Origin: RGIG3009 sp045578425
GTDB lineage: Bacteria > Bacillota > Clostridia > Oscillospirales > Acutalibacteraceae
Assembly (NCBI GenBank): GCA_045578425.1
Contig: JAZNKF010000013.1
Span: 20,702 to 84,701 of the forward strand
Length of the DNA: 64,000 bases
Direction of reading: 5' to 3'
Shown: piece by piece, positions 51,707-60,487 of the stretch
Position numbering within the stretch: position 1 is the stretch's first letter
Layout of the letters: the number at the start of each line of letters is the position of its first letter
Translations under genes and position numbers: made by a program
The notes under the pieces: model-generated
Database searches by the model: none
What the model was told of the DNA's origin: nothing
What the model saw: only the letters and a program-made list of their open reading frames with translations

Positions 51707-51741
51707 AACTGCGCCCGTTGACATTCACCACGGGCGCAGTT
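51707..51741 (-). terminator. probable terminator after rplT
   Basis: AACTGCGCCCGT (51707-51718) pairs with ACGGGCGCAGTT (51730-51741), an 11-base loop. On the minus strand the following sequence is only moderately U-rich (CUUGGUUUUGUG), so termination may be partial, and spoU may be read through. Confidence 0.6.
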
Positions 51742-51746
51742 ACAGC

Positions 51747-52103
51747 TTATTTTAAAGCGGCTTTGGCTTTTTCTGCCAGACCTGCAAAAGCAGCAGCATC
51801 CGACACAGCAAGTTCTGCCAGCATTTTGCGGTTTAAGGTAATATTGGCCTTTTTCAAACCGTTCATGAATGTGGAATAGTTCATACCGTTGATTTTAGCG
51901 GCTGCGGAAATACGAACAATCCACAGACGGCGGAAATCTCTTTTGCGTTGTTTACGGCCGATGTAAGCATATTGACCGGATTTCATCACCGCTTCTTTAG
52001 CGGTACGGAACAATTTGGATTTGGCACCAAAATATCCTTTTGCTAATTTTAATACTTTTTTTCTTCTTTTGCGCGTCATCATAGCGCCTTTAATTCTAGC
52101 CAT
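51747..52103 (-). CDS. rplT: 50S ribosomal protein L20
   Basis: A 118-residue L20 with the basic N-terminal extension (RKRRKKVLKLAKGYFGAKS) and the globular part DFRRLWIVRISAAAKINGMN. It assembles early onto 23S rRNA and in B. subtilis represses its own operon through the leader upstream of infC. Such a leader is present here. Confidence 0.97.
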   Translation of the reverse strand: MARIKGAMMTRKRRKKVLKLAKGYFGAKSKLFRTAKEAVMKSGQYAYIGRKQRKRDFRRLWIVRISAAAKINGMNYSTFMNGLKKANITLNRKMLAELAVSDAAAFAGLAEKAKAALK

Positions 52104-52135
52104 CGTTCATTCATCCTCCGTTTCTGAACTTTCGA

Positions 52136-52333
52136 TTATTTGTAGGGAATCAGGCGCTTGACCTGAGCCACGTTGGTTACATCGGCAACAGCCGTTTTAC
52201 GAAGATTTCTTTTGCGTTTGGTGGTTTTCTTGTTCAGAATGTGGGATTTGTACGCGTGTGCACGCAAAACCTTACCGGTTTTCGTTAATTTGAAACGCTT
52301 TTTCGCGCCGCTGTGTGTTTTGATTTTAGGCAT
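52136..52333 (-). CDS. rpmI: 50S ribosomal protein L35
   Basis: A 65-residue L35 beginning MPKIKTHSGAKKRFKLTKTG, with HILNKKTTKRKRNLR. It lies between infC and rplT in the conserved order. The AGGAGG site before ATG 52333 confirms this start over in-frame sequence from infC. Confidence 0.96.
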   Translation of the reverse strand: MPKIKTHSGAKKRFKLTKTGKVLRAHAYKSHILNKKTTKRKRNLRKTAVADVTNVAQVKRLIPYK

Positions 52334-52359
52334 AACAGTTTCCTCCTTAATTTTTACTT

Positions 52360-52878
52360 TTATTTTGCAGTCTTGGGTGCTAAAAACATCAGCATATTGC
52401 GGCCTTCCATTTTGGCAGGTTTTTCGACAGCCGCTAATTCGGAACACGCTTCTTCAAACCGATTCATGATTTCTGTTCCGATTTCCGGATGGCCCATTTC
52501 ACGTCCGCGGAAACGAATGGAAACTTTTACTTTGTTCCCATCTTGTAAAAAGCGCAGAGCGTGTTTGGCTTTGGTATTAAAATCCGCTACGTCAATATTG
52601 AGCGACAAGCGAATTTCCTTTGTTTCTACCAAACGTTGATTTTTCCGTGCCTCTTTTTCTTTTTTAGCTTGTTCAAACCGATACTTGCCGTAATCCATAA
52701 TACGGCAAACCGGCGGTACAGCCGTGGGAGCAATTTTGACCAAATCATATCCCCGTTCTTCTGCCAACGTCAGTGCTTCTTGCGCCGACATTATGCCAAG
52801 CTGTTCACCGTCTTCGGCAATGACACGTACCTCTGCATCATGAATCTGCTCGTTAATCTGCAATTCCTTGGTTGCTAT
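52360..52878 (-). CDS. infC: translation initiation factor IF-3, AUA start
   Basis: A 172-residue IF-3. The N-terminal domain (INEQIHDAEVRVI, YDLVKIAPTAVPPVCRIMDY) and C-terminal domain (IRFRGREMGHPEIG) are normal. No ATG, GTG or TTG gives the standard N-terminus. ATA at 52878-52876, 9 bases after GGAGG, gives (Met)-ATKELQINEQI, matching orthologues. Many bacteria use AUU, AUC or AUA for infC, and IF-3 rejects such codons, so it represses itself. TTG 52863 is a less likely alternative. It heads infC-rpmI-rplT behind an attenuator. Confidence 0.93.
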   Translation of the reverse strand: MATKELQINEQIHDAEVRVIAEDGEQLGIMSAQEALTLAEERGYDLVKIAPTAVPPVCRIMDYGKYRFEQAKKEKEARKNQRLVETKEIRLSLNIDVADFNTKAKHALRFLQDGNKVKVSIRFRGREMGHPEIGTEIMNRFEEACSELAAVEKPAKMEGRNMLMFLAPKTAK

Positions 52879-53048
52879 GAGTAAACACCTCCAACTTTTT
52901 CTTGCTCAAAATTTTGTTTGAGCGAAAACAAAAACGCGGGCAGAAATTGCCCGCGTAAACATACACTTTCGGTCCCAAAGACGACCATATCAACCTGTCA
53001 AGAACAGAATCCGCAGGTGAGAACGGGCAACGTTCTGCTTTGTTTTAC
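52879..53048 (-). promoter_or_regulatory. L20-type leader RNA of the infC operon
   Basis: About 170 transcribed bases lead from the promoter to infC and contain a complete intrinsic terminator (52934-52956). Upstream of it a second structured segment carries complementary GGTC/GGACC and GCAGAACG/CGTTCTGC-like arms (around 52965-53040). This is the layout of the L20 leader of Firmicutes (Rfam L20_leader), where L20 binding favours termination. The base pairing was judged by eye only. Confidence 0.65.
52934..52956 (-). terminator. attenuator terminator in the infC leader
   Basis: ACGCGGGCA/TGCCCGCGT, 9 perfect pairs with a 5-base loop, followed on the minus strand by TTTTGTTTT. It lies upstream of the infC ribosome binding site, so it acts before the operon is transcribed. 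Confidence 0.88.
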
Positions 53049-53054
53049 CGATAA

Positions 53055-53083
53055 AGTATACCAACCTCTTTTAAAAATGTCAA
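53055..53083 (-). promoter_or_regulatory. promoter of infC-rpmI-rplT
   Basis: On the minus strand TTGACA (53078-53083, perfect), 17 bases, TATACT (53055-53060). It begins 13 bases beyond the pfkA stop, so the two are separate units with possible read-through. Confidence 0.9.
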
Positions 53084-53096
53084 TACTTTTTTGAAA

Positions 53097-54065
53097 TTAA
53101 ATCGAAATTTCGTGTGCCATACGATAAAGTTCCTCGTCAAACGGCTTTTTCATACTAAGTGCTTCTTCAATATCGTAGTCCGTTATTCTGTCATTTTTAA
53201 TGGAAACGACACGGTTGCTCTTGCCGTCACACAACAAATTCACCGCGTAATTACCCATGCGGCTGGCAAGGACACGGTCGCGCACCGTGGGGTTGCCGCC
53301 GCGTTGCACGTGTCCTAAAATCGTGGCGCGGGATTCTACACCGGTTTCTTCTTCAATTCGTTTGGTAAGTTCCACCACACCACCGATGCCTTCTGCCACG
53401 ACAATAATAAAATGTTTTTTGCCGGTGGCAGCTGTTTTTTTCATGCGGTCAACAATATCTTTTTGGAAATCAAACGACACTTCCGGCACGAGCACGCTGG
53501 TAGCACCAACCGCAATACCCACGTTGAGTGCCAAATATCCGCAACGGCGACCCATCACTTCCACCACACTGCAACGGTCATGCGATTGCGACGTGTCACG
53601 CAGTTTGTCCACCATTTCCATACAAGTATTCAAAGCGGTATCGTACCCAATGGTTTGCTCGCAACACGCAATGTCGTTATCAATCGTACCCGGCAAACCA
53701 ATACACGGCACACCGTGGCGCGACAAATCCTGCGCTCCGCGGAACGTACCGTCACCGCCGATAACCACTACACCGTCAATTTCAAAATCCTTACACGTTT
53801 GCACGGCTTTTTGCATACCTGCTTCGGTACAAAATTCAGGACTGCGCGCAGTATACAATGCCGTTCCGCCACGGTGAATAATATCCGATACACTGCGTAA
53901 ATCCATCGGTTTTAAATCGCGGTTGATTAACCCGTTGTATCCGCGATAGACACCGTAAACCTCGATGCCGCGACCCAATGCCGTACGAGTTACGGCACGA
54001 ACAGCCGCGTTCATACCGGGGGCGTCACCGCCACTGGTTAATACCGCAATTTTACGAATCGACAT
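53097..54065 (-). CDS. pfkA: ATP-dependent 6-phosphofructokinase
   Basis: A 322-residue PFK committing fructose-6-phosphate to glycolysis. The ATP site VLTSGGDAPGMNAAVRA and GGDGTFRGAQ, the substrate/catalytic loop GTIDNDIACCEQTIGYDTA and MGRRCGYLAL are intact. Gly in GGDGT favours ATP over pyrophosphate. ATG 54065 has AAGGAAGGG upstream and follows a good promoter (54104-54132). Confidence 0.96.
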   Translation of the reverse strand: MSIRKIAVLTSGGDAPGMNAAVRAVTRTALGRGIEVYGVYRGYNGLINRDLKPMDLRSVSDIIHRGGTALYTARSPEFCTEAGMQKAVQTCKDFEIDGVVVIGGDGTFRGAQDLSRHGVPCIGLPGTIDNDIACCEQTIGYDTALNTCMEMVDKLRDTSQSHDRCSVVEVMGRRCGYLALNVGIAVGATSVLVPEVSFDFQKDIVDRMKKTAATGKKHFIIVVAEGIGGVVELTKRIEEETGVESRATILGHVQRGGNPTVRDRVLASRMGNYAVNLLCDGKSNRVVSIKNDRITDYDIEEALSMKKPFDEELYRMAHEISI

Positions 54066-54103
54066 CTTACAAAACCCTTCCTTTTTCACTTGATTTTAGT
54101 ACT

Positions 54104-54132
54104 ATTATATACAGCAAAAATCAAAAGTGCAA
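54104..54132 (-). promoter_or_regulatory. promoter of pfkA
   Basis: On the minus strand TTGCAC (54127-54132), 17 bases, TATAAT (54104-54109). It lies in the 83-base gap after dnaE. Confidence 0.75.
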
Positions 54133-54148
54133 GGCAGCGGCTCGTTTT

Positions 54149-57100
54149 TTAACCGTTTGTGCAACAATTTCGCTCTATTTTTGCAACATTTTGTCGACCT
54201 AACAAATTTTCCAGTTCTTTTAGCAAAATCGGTTCGGGGGTTATCCAACATTCCTGCGGCACACGTACCAGTTTCCCCGTGTCGGTCAACCGCAGATACA
54301 CCGGAAAATCACCCTCGAATACGCGCAGCAACTTATTAACGTGACGCCACGTTTCGCTTTCCAATGAAGGGATTTTTAAATACAGTCCCGACGGTGCCGA
54401 AGAAGTTACAGCAGAAACGGTAGCTGTTTGTGTAGGCAATGCTTCGGGCGAGGGAGCAATTTCCAACGAACTCACTAATACTTTTGGTGCTTCATCCTCA
54501 CGGGCGTTCAATTTGCCGTGTACAACAACTACACGTCCTGCTTTTAAATTTGCTCGGCATTGTTCCAACGTTTTGGGGAACAGCACCAACTCCAACGCGC
54601 CATACAAATCTTCCAACGTGACATACGCCATTTGCGCATTCGAACGCGTGTTTTTGAGTTGCACCGCGCCCAGCATGCCCACCAACGTCACCGCTTGTCC
54701 ATCGGCAAAATCACAACTATCCGTCTGTTCGGAAAACGCATCCAAAATGCGGTCGATTCTTGCCGCCTTGTAGTACCGATGCACCGCTTCGTACGGTTGC
54801 ATGGGATTACCTGTCAAATACATGCCGGCAACTTCCTTTTCCATTGCCAGCAATTCCCCATACGGAAATTCCGGCACACTCGGCAAGGAAGGTGCTGCGG
54901 ATGCCGCAGTATCGGGGTCGTCAAAAAAGTCAAGTTGTCCTGAAAGATTGCGGCGGTTGGCACTTTCGAGTTGCTCCAAAATATACGCCGAAGCCTCACA
55001 CATTTGCCGGCGATTGGCATCCAGTCCGTCCAAAGCCCCGCAACGAATCAAACTTTCCAGCGCGCGGCGGTTAAATTCCCTATACCCCGACAAACGTTGG
55101 CAAAACGAATAAAAACTGACAAAGGGGCCGTTTTCTTCGCGTTCGTTGACCATAACGCGAATTAAAGCCCGTCCGATATTTTTGACAGCGGATAAACCAA
55201 ATCGAATGTGGTCACCCACCACGGTAAACGATTCGGTACTTTCGTTCACCGACGGCGGTAACACGCGAATACGCAGTCGTTCACATTCACCGATATAGCC
55301 AATGATTTTCCCGCTATCCAGAACACTGGTCATGAGCGCTGCCATGTATTGCTTGGGATAAAAGGCCTTTAAATACGCGGTCTGATATGCTACCATGGCA
55401 TACGCTGCGGCATGAGATTTGTTAAACGCATACGAAGCAAACGATACCATTTCATCAAAAATGCCGTTGGCTACCGTTTCGGAGATTCCTCGGCGCACGC
55501 AACCGTCAACAATAACCTTTCCTTGTTCATCGGTCAGTCCGTGAATAAAAATTTCACGTTCTTTATTCATCACTTCGTGCTTCTTTTTGGACATGGCACG
55601 GCGCACCACGTCGGCGCGACCAAGCGAATATCCCGCCAAATCACGAAAAATCTGCATTACTTGCTCTTGGTAGACGATGCACCCGTACGTCACCTGCAAT
55701 ATCGGTTGCAATGCGGGATGGGCATAGGTGATTTTTTCGGGATGATGGCGATTTTCAATGTAACGCGGAATAGAATCCATCGGTCCGGGCCGAAACAGTG
55801 AAATCACCGCAATCAAGTCCTCAAAACAATCGGGCTTTAATTGCGTCAGCACCCGCTTCATGCCTGCCGATTCAAACTGAAAAACACCGTCGCTGTTTCC
55901 CAGCGACAACATTTTGTAAACCGCGGGAGCATCCAGCGGAATATCTTTCACCGAAAAAGAGGGGGTTACGGTTCGAATCATCGTTTGCGTTTCGTCAATT
56001 ACCGTTAGGTTGCGTAACCCTAAAAAGTCCATTTTGAGCAAACCCAATTCTTCCAAGGTGGTCATGGTATATTGCGTGGCAACCGCTTCGCCGTTAACAC
56101 ACAACGGCACGTATTCCGAAACCGGTTTTGCCGTAATCACCACACCGGCAGCGTGCGTTGAGGCGTGCCGAGGCATGCCTTCCACCTTTTGCGCCATATC
56201 CAAAAGGGTGCGTACCCCGGCATCGGTTTGGTACATTTCTTTGAGTTCGCGCGATTGTTCCAACGCCTTTGACAAAGTCATATTCAGTTCCCACGGTACC
56301 CGTTTGGCAACGGCATCCCCCACGGCATAGGGCAATCCCAACGCACGCGCGACATCGCGCACCGCAGCACGCGCCGCCATGGTGCCAAACGTAACAATTT
56401 GCGCCACGTGGTCCTCGCCGTACTTGCGAATGACATAGTCAATAACCTGTTGGCGTTTTTCGTTGCAAAAATCAATGTCAAAGTCCGGCATACTCACACG
56501 TTCCGGATTCAAAAACCGTTCAAATAACAGTTGATATTTTATGGGGTCGATGCCCGTGATTCCCAAGCAATAGGCGCACAAACTTCCCGCACCCGAACCA
56601 CGCCCCGGTCCTACCGGAATATCGTGACTTTTGGCATACTGCACAAAGTCGTTTACAATCAAGTAGTAGTTAACATAGCCCATGCGGCGAACGGTTTGCA
56701 TTTCATATTCCAGCCGTTCCACCACCGCTCTTTCAGGATTTTCACCGTACAAACGGTGTAACCCCGCATAGCATTGCTCGCGGAAATACGTTTCGCTGTC
56801 TTGTCCGTTCGGCGCTTCAAAATGCGGTAACTTGGTGTTGCCGAATTCCAACGTTACCTGACAGCGCTCCGCAATTCTTTGCGTGTTATCAAATGCCTCC
56901 GATAACGTCGGGAAAAGGCTTCGCATTTCTTCTTCGGATTTGATATAAAACTCGTCGGTTTCAAATGCCATATCCGTGGGATCGTCCACGGTGGTGTTGG
57001 TTTGAATGCACAACAAGACTTTTTGCATACGGGCATCTTCCCGCGAAAGATAATGGGCATCGTTGGTGCAAACAAGAGGGATTCCCGTTTCGCGCGAAAG

Positions 57101-57673
57101 GCGCAAAATCCCCTCGTTGACTGCCGCTTGTTCTTCCAACCCGTGGTCTTGGATTTCCAAAAAGAAATTATCCGCACCAAACAAATCGCGATACCGCAGT
57201 GCTGTTTGTTTGGCCAGTTCGTAGTTTCCGCGCCGCAAAGCTGTGGGAATCTCCCCTGCCAAACACGCAGAAAGCGCAATTAACCCTTCGTGATATTGCG
57301 TAAGCAATTCTTCGTCCACACGGGGTTTTCCGTAAAAACCGTCAGTCCACGCCGCCGAAACCAAGCGCACCAAATTGGCATAACCAACCTCGTTTTCGCA
57401 CAGCAGGACTAAATGATGGTGTTCGTTATCAATACCGTGTACTTTGTCGTGGCGCGAACGCGCCGCAACGTAAACCTCACACCCTAAAATGGGATGAATC
57501 CCTTCTTTTTTGGCAGCTTTATAAAAATCCACCAACCCGTACATTACACCATGGTCGGTGACCGCCACAGCGGTTTGTCCCAGTTCTTTGACACGACGAA
57601 TCAGCCCGTCCAAACGACAAGCGCCGTCCAGCAGGCTGTATTCGCTATGCACGTGCAGGTGAACAAACGACAT
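54149..57673 (-). CDS. dnaE: DNA polymerase III alpha subunit, DnaE type
   Basis: A 1174-residue family C polymerase. The PHP domain starts FVHLHVHSEYSLLDGACRL. The palm catalytic motif PDFDIDFCNEKR (three Asp) and GPGRGSGAGSLCAYCLGI are clear. The C-terminal OB domain (about 985-1070) and short tail follow. In Clostridia DnaE works with PolC or alone at the fork. ATG 57673 overlaps nothing and is 5 bases after whiA. An in-frame codon 6 residues upstream is in the whiA end. Confidence 0.96.
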   Translation of the reverse strand: MSFVHLHVHSEYSLLDGACRLDGLIRRVKELGQTAVAVTDHGVMYGLVDFYKAAKKEGIHPILGCEVYVAARSRHDKVHGIDNEHHHLVLLCENEVGYANLVRLVSAAWTDGFYGKPRVDEELLTQYHEGLIALSACLAGEIPTALRRGNYELAKQTALRYRDLFGADNFFLEIQDHGLEEQAAVNEGILRLSRETGIPLVCTNDAHYLSREDARMQKVLLCIQTNTTVDDPTDMAFETDEFYIKSEEEMRSLFPTLSEAFDNTQRIAERCQVTLEFGNTKLPHFEAPNGQDSETYFREQCYAGLHRLYGENPERAVVERLEYEMQTVRRMGYVNYYLIVNDFVQYAKSHDIPVGPGRGSGAGSLCAYCLGITGIDPIKYQLLFERFLNPERVSMPDFDIDFCNEKRQQVIDYVIRKYGEDHVAQIVTFGTMAARAAVRDVARALGLPYAVGDAVAKRVPWELNMTLSKALEQSRELKEMYQTDAGVRTLLDMAQKVEGMPRHASTHAAGVVITAKPVSEYVPLCVNGEAVATQYTMTTLEELGLLKMDFLGLRNLTVIDETQTMIRTVTPSFSVKDIPLDAPAVYKMLSLGNSDGVFQFESAGMKRVLTQLKPDCFEDLIAVISLFRPGPMDSIPRYIENRHHPEKITYAHPALQPILQVTYGCIVYQEQVMQIFRDLAGYSLGRADVVRRAMSKKKHEVMNKEREIFIHGLTDEQGKVIVDGCVRRGISETVANGIFDEMVSFASYAFNKSHAAAYAMVAYQTAYLKAFYPKQYMAALMTSVLDSGKIIGYIGECERLRIRVLPPSVNESTESFTVVGDHIRFGLSAVKNIGRALIRVMVNEREENGPFVSFYSFCQRLSGYREFNRRALESLIRCGALDGLDANRRQMCEASAYILEQLESANRRNLSGQLDFFDDPDTAASAAPSLPSVPEFPYGELLAMEKEVAGMYLTGNPMQPYEAVHRYYKAARIDRILDAFSEQTDSCDFADGQAVTLVGMLGAVQLKNTRSNAQMAYVTLEDLYGALELVLFPKTLEQCRANLKAGRVVVVHGKLNAREDEAPKVLVSSLEIAPSPEALPTQTATVSAVTSSAPSGLYLKIPSLESETWRHVNKLLRVFEGDFPVYLRLTDTGKLVRVPQECWITPEPILLKELENLLGRQNVAKIERNCCTNG

Positions 57674-57678
57674 AGGTT

Positions 57679-58566
57679 TTACCCTTCCCATTCCTCGGCA
57701 AGTTTTACAATCCGTTGCAACCGATGATTCACGCCGGAACGGCTAAGCGGCGGTTCTAACGCCGCACCCAACTCCCGCAACGAAAACTCCGGATTTTCCG
57801 TACGCAATTTGCAAAGTAAACGCAATTCTTCCGGCAACGTTTCCAAAACACCGTGTTTTTCCAGTTTTTTGATAGCTTCTATCTGTGCAAACGAAGCCGC
57901 CACCGTTTTGTCCAAATTGGCACTTTCACAGTTGGCGGCACGATTGACATTGTTGCGAATATTCTTAATAAGTTTAACGTTCATCAGTTCCAACGTTGCG
58001 CTCATCGCCCCCATCAAGGTAAGACAATCTTCGATTTGTTCACTTTCCTTAAAATAGACAACATACAGTCCTTTTCGCCGCACCGTTTTGGCGTTCAGTC
58101 CTTGCTCTTTTAAGAGTGCTACCAAATCGTTACTCATGTGGAGAAAAGGCACACTAAATTCCAAATGATAATCCACCTGCGGATTGGTTACCGCACCGCA
58201 TACCAAAAAGGCACCCCGCAAAAAGGAAGCAACGCAGGCATCACAATCCAAATTGGCACGATTAAGACGTAGCGTGACCTCGCCGCTGTGACCAAAGCGT
58301 TCCAACACTGCCTCGATTTCTTTTTCGGTCGACATAGCCACGGTATACATACCGGTGCCGACTGAAAGTTGCGGTTTGACACCGCATACGTCACCAATCA
58401 GTGCTGCGTATCGTTTGGCAACCACTTCGTTTTCCGTTTGCAACGATACCGATCGTTTGGAAAAAGAGTGCCCAAATTCCGCCATACCGTAGGCTTGCGC
58501 CACGGCACAGCAACCGCTTTCTTCAATTTGCGCCAGTTCTTTTTTGATATCCGACGAGAACGACAT
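57679..58566 (-). CDS. whiA: WhiA-family regulator with LAGLIDADG-like and HTH domains
   Basis: A 295-residue protein with MSFSSDIKKELAQIEESGCC at the N-terminus, SFLRGAFLVCGAVTNPQVDYHLEF in the endonuclease-like fold, and a C-terminal helix-turn-helix (SLRELGAALEPPLSRSGVNHRLQRI). WhiA links cell division to other physiology in Gram-positives. The usual neighbours rapZ and yvcK are absent; murB takes their place between hprK/glcK and whiA. Confidence 0.95.
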   Translation of the reverse strand: MSFSSDIKKELAQIEESGCCAVAQAYGMAEFGHSFSKRSVSLQTENEVVAKRYAALIGDVCGVKPQLSVGTGMYTVAMSTEKEIEAVLERFGHSGEVTLRLNRANLDCDACVASFLRGAFLVCGAVTNPQVDYHLEFSVPFLHMSNDLVALLKEQGLNAKTVRRKGLYVVYFKESEQIEDCLTLMGAMSATLELMNVKLIKNIRNNVNRAANCESANLDKTVAASFAQIEAIKKLEKHGVLETLPEELRLLCKLRTENPEFSLRELGAALEPPLSRSGVNHRLQRIVKLAEEWEG

Positions 58567-58590
58567 CGTTTGTTCCTCCCAGGGTTCACC

Positions 58591-59499
58591 CTACGGGCGC
58601 CCGATAAATTGAACTTCTCTCTCCAAGGTTACTCCAAATCGGTCTTTCACCGTTTGTTGCACCTGACGGCATAATTCGAGCACCTCATCGCATGTGGCGC
58701 CGCCGCGATTGATTAAAAATCCGGCGTGTTTTTCGCTGATTTGCGCACCACCGACCGTGGCACCTTTAAGACCGCATTGTTCGATCAATGCACCGGCAAA
58801 AAAACCCTTGGGGCGCTTAAAAAAACTGCCGCCGCTGGGATATTCCAGTGGTTGTTTTTCCCGTCGACAGCACAAATGCTGTTCCATGGCTTTGCGAATC
58901 TCGGCAGATTCGCCTCGTTCCAAATCAAGCGTCACCGACCAGATAAGAAACGGTTGTTCCATAAACACACTGTGGCGGTAATCAAAATCCAACGTATCCG
59001 CCGACAGTTCCAAAACTTCACCCGTTTGCGTCAATGCCGTCACACTTTTTATCACATCGGAAAGTTGACCGCCGTAGGCACCGGCGTTCATGTACGTGCC
59101 GCCGCCCACCGTGCCGGGAATGCCATAGGCAAATTCCAAACCGGATAACCCGTGCTCGCACGCAAAACGGCATAACCGTGAAAGCGGCACGGCGGCTTGC
59201 GCTGTCACTTGCGTTCCCTTTGCGGTCAGCCCGTCTTTACCGCAGTCGACACGCAAAATAACGCCCTCGACGCCGCGGTCACTAACCAACAAGTTCGAAC
59301 CGTTTCCCAAAACAAAAAGCGGGAGATTTTCTTGTGTGCAAAACCGTAAAACCGCGGCGGCGGTATCACGGGTATTGACTGTTACCAAACAATCCGCCGC
59401 ACCGCCGATTTTGAACGAAGTGTATGCCGCAAGCGGTTCGTTTTCCCGCACTTGGCACCCGAGCGCTTTTAAACGCGCCGTAATTTCCTCTTTTTGCAC
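58591..59499 (-). CDS. murB: UDP-N-acetylenolpyruvoylglucosamine reductase
   Basis: A 302-residue FAD enzyme completing UDP-MurNAc. FAD contacts FVLGNGSNLLVSD and GIPGTVGGGTYMNAGAYGG, and catalytic Ser in YPSGGSFFKRP, are all visible. Translation starts at GTG 59499, 6 bases after GGGAG. It is co-directional with hprK, glcK, whiA and dnaE. Confidence 0.96.
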   Translation of the reverse strand: MQKEEITARLKALGCQVRENEPLAAYTSFKIGGAADCLVTVNTRDTAAAVLRFCTQENLPLFVLGNGSNLLVSDRGVEGVILRVDCGKDGLTAKGTQVTAQAAVPLSRLCRFACEHGLSGLEFAYGIPGTVGGGTYMNAGAYGGQLSDVIKSVTALTQTGEVLELSADTLDFDYRHSVFMEQPFLIWSVTLDLERGESAEIRKAMEQHLCCRREKQPLEYPSGGSFFKRPKGFFAGALIEQCGLKGATVGGAQISEKHAGFLINRGGATCDEVLELCRQVQQTVKDRFGVTLEREVQFIGRP

Positions 59500-59534
59500 A
59501 ATCCACTCCCCCTTTGTAATTTTTTATAAATCAA

Positions 59535-60473
59535 TTATCGTCCCAAACACGCAGCACCGATAATGCCGGCATCGTTGCCGAGCGTCGCCACACAAATTTT
59601 CGTTTGTTTTTCGCTGTATCGGCTGTACCGTTCTGCTTCTACGTGTTTTCTAAGCGGCGCTAACAAGGTTTCACCCTCTTTGCTGACACCACCGCCGATA
59701 CACAAAATTTCCGGTTGAAAAATGTTAACCATATTGGTCACACCACAAGCAACATAAGCGATGTATTGATCTACCACCGCCTTGCCTGCCGCATCACCCG
59801 CGCGCATGGCATCAAAAGCGGTAAGTCCGTTTACCGAATCTAAGGAACCGGCAATCTTCCACATTTGACTGTCGGGGTTTTCCTGCATGGCTTTTTTTGT
59901 TTGACGCACCAAAGCGGTTGCCGAAGCGTATGCTTCCCAACACCCGTTTCGGCCGCAAGTACACGGTTCACCGTTTTGTTCAATCACAATGTGACCAACT
60001 TCGGCGCCCGAAAAATTAAATCCGCCGTAAATTTTACCATCAATAATAATACCGCCGCCGACACCCGTGCCCAGAGTAATACACACACAGCTGTTTGCCC
60101 CTTTGGCAGCACCTGCTTTGGCTTCGCCCAAAGCGGCGGCGTTGGCATCGTTTTCAATATATACGGGGAGTCCCAACTTTTCATGCATTATTTGACAAAT
60201 CGGAACGTTAACAAAGCCCAAATTGTTGGAATATTCTACCACGCCTGTGTTGCACGTACCCGGGCTGCCAATGCCGACAAACTCCATTTGTTTTAAACTT
60301 AACCCCGCCTTTTTAACAGCATCACGGCAAAGCCGTGCGATATCTTCCAAAATTTCCTCTGCCGAACGCGGTGAATTGGTTTTGCACTTGGCAACCGAAA
60401 GGATACGGTAATTATCGTCCACTACGCCCGCCACAATATTAGTTCCACCTAAATCCACACCAATACTATACAT
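59535..60473 (-). CDS. glcK: ROK-family glucokinase
   Basis: A 312-residue sugar kinase. The phosphate motif VDLGGTNIVAGVV starts at about residue 6; ENDANAAALGEAKAGAAKGANS and GTGVGGGII follow. The ROK zinc/signature segment includes GEPCTCGRNGCWEAY. It phosphorylates glucose with ATP, feeding pfkA downstream. Adjacent to hprK, which controls PTS-dependent catabolite repression. Confidence 0.94.
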   Translation of the reverse strand: MYSIGVDLGGTNIVAGVVDDNYRILSVAKCKTNSPRSAEEILEDIARLCRDAVKKAGLSLKQMEFVGIGSPGTCNTGVVEYSNNLGFVNVPICQIMHEKLGLPVYIENDANAAALGEAKAGAAKGANSCVCITLGTGVGGGIIIDGKIYGGFNFSGAEVGHIVIEQNGEPCTCGRNGCWEAYASATALVRQTKKAMQENPDSQMWKIAGSLDSVNGLTAFDAMRAGDAAGKAVVDQYIAYVACGVTNMVNIFQPEILCIGGGVSKEGETLLAPLRKHVEAERYSRYSEKQTKICVATLGNDAGIIGAACLGR

Positions 60474-60487
60474 CGTTATTTTCCTCC

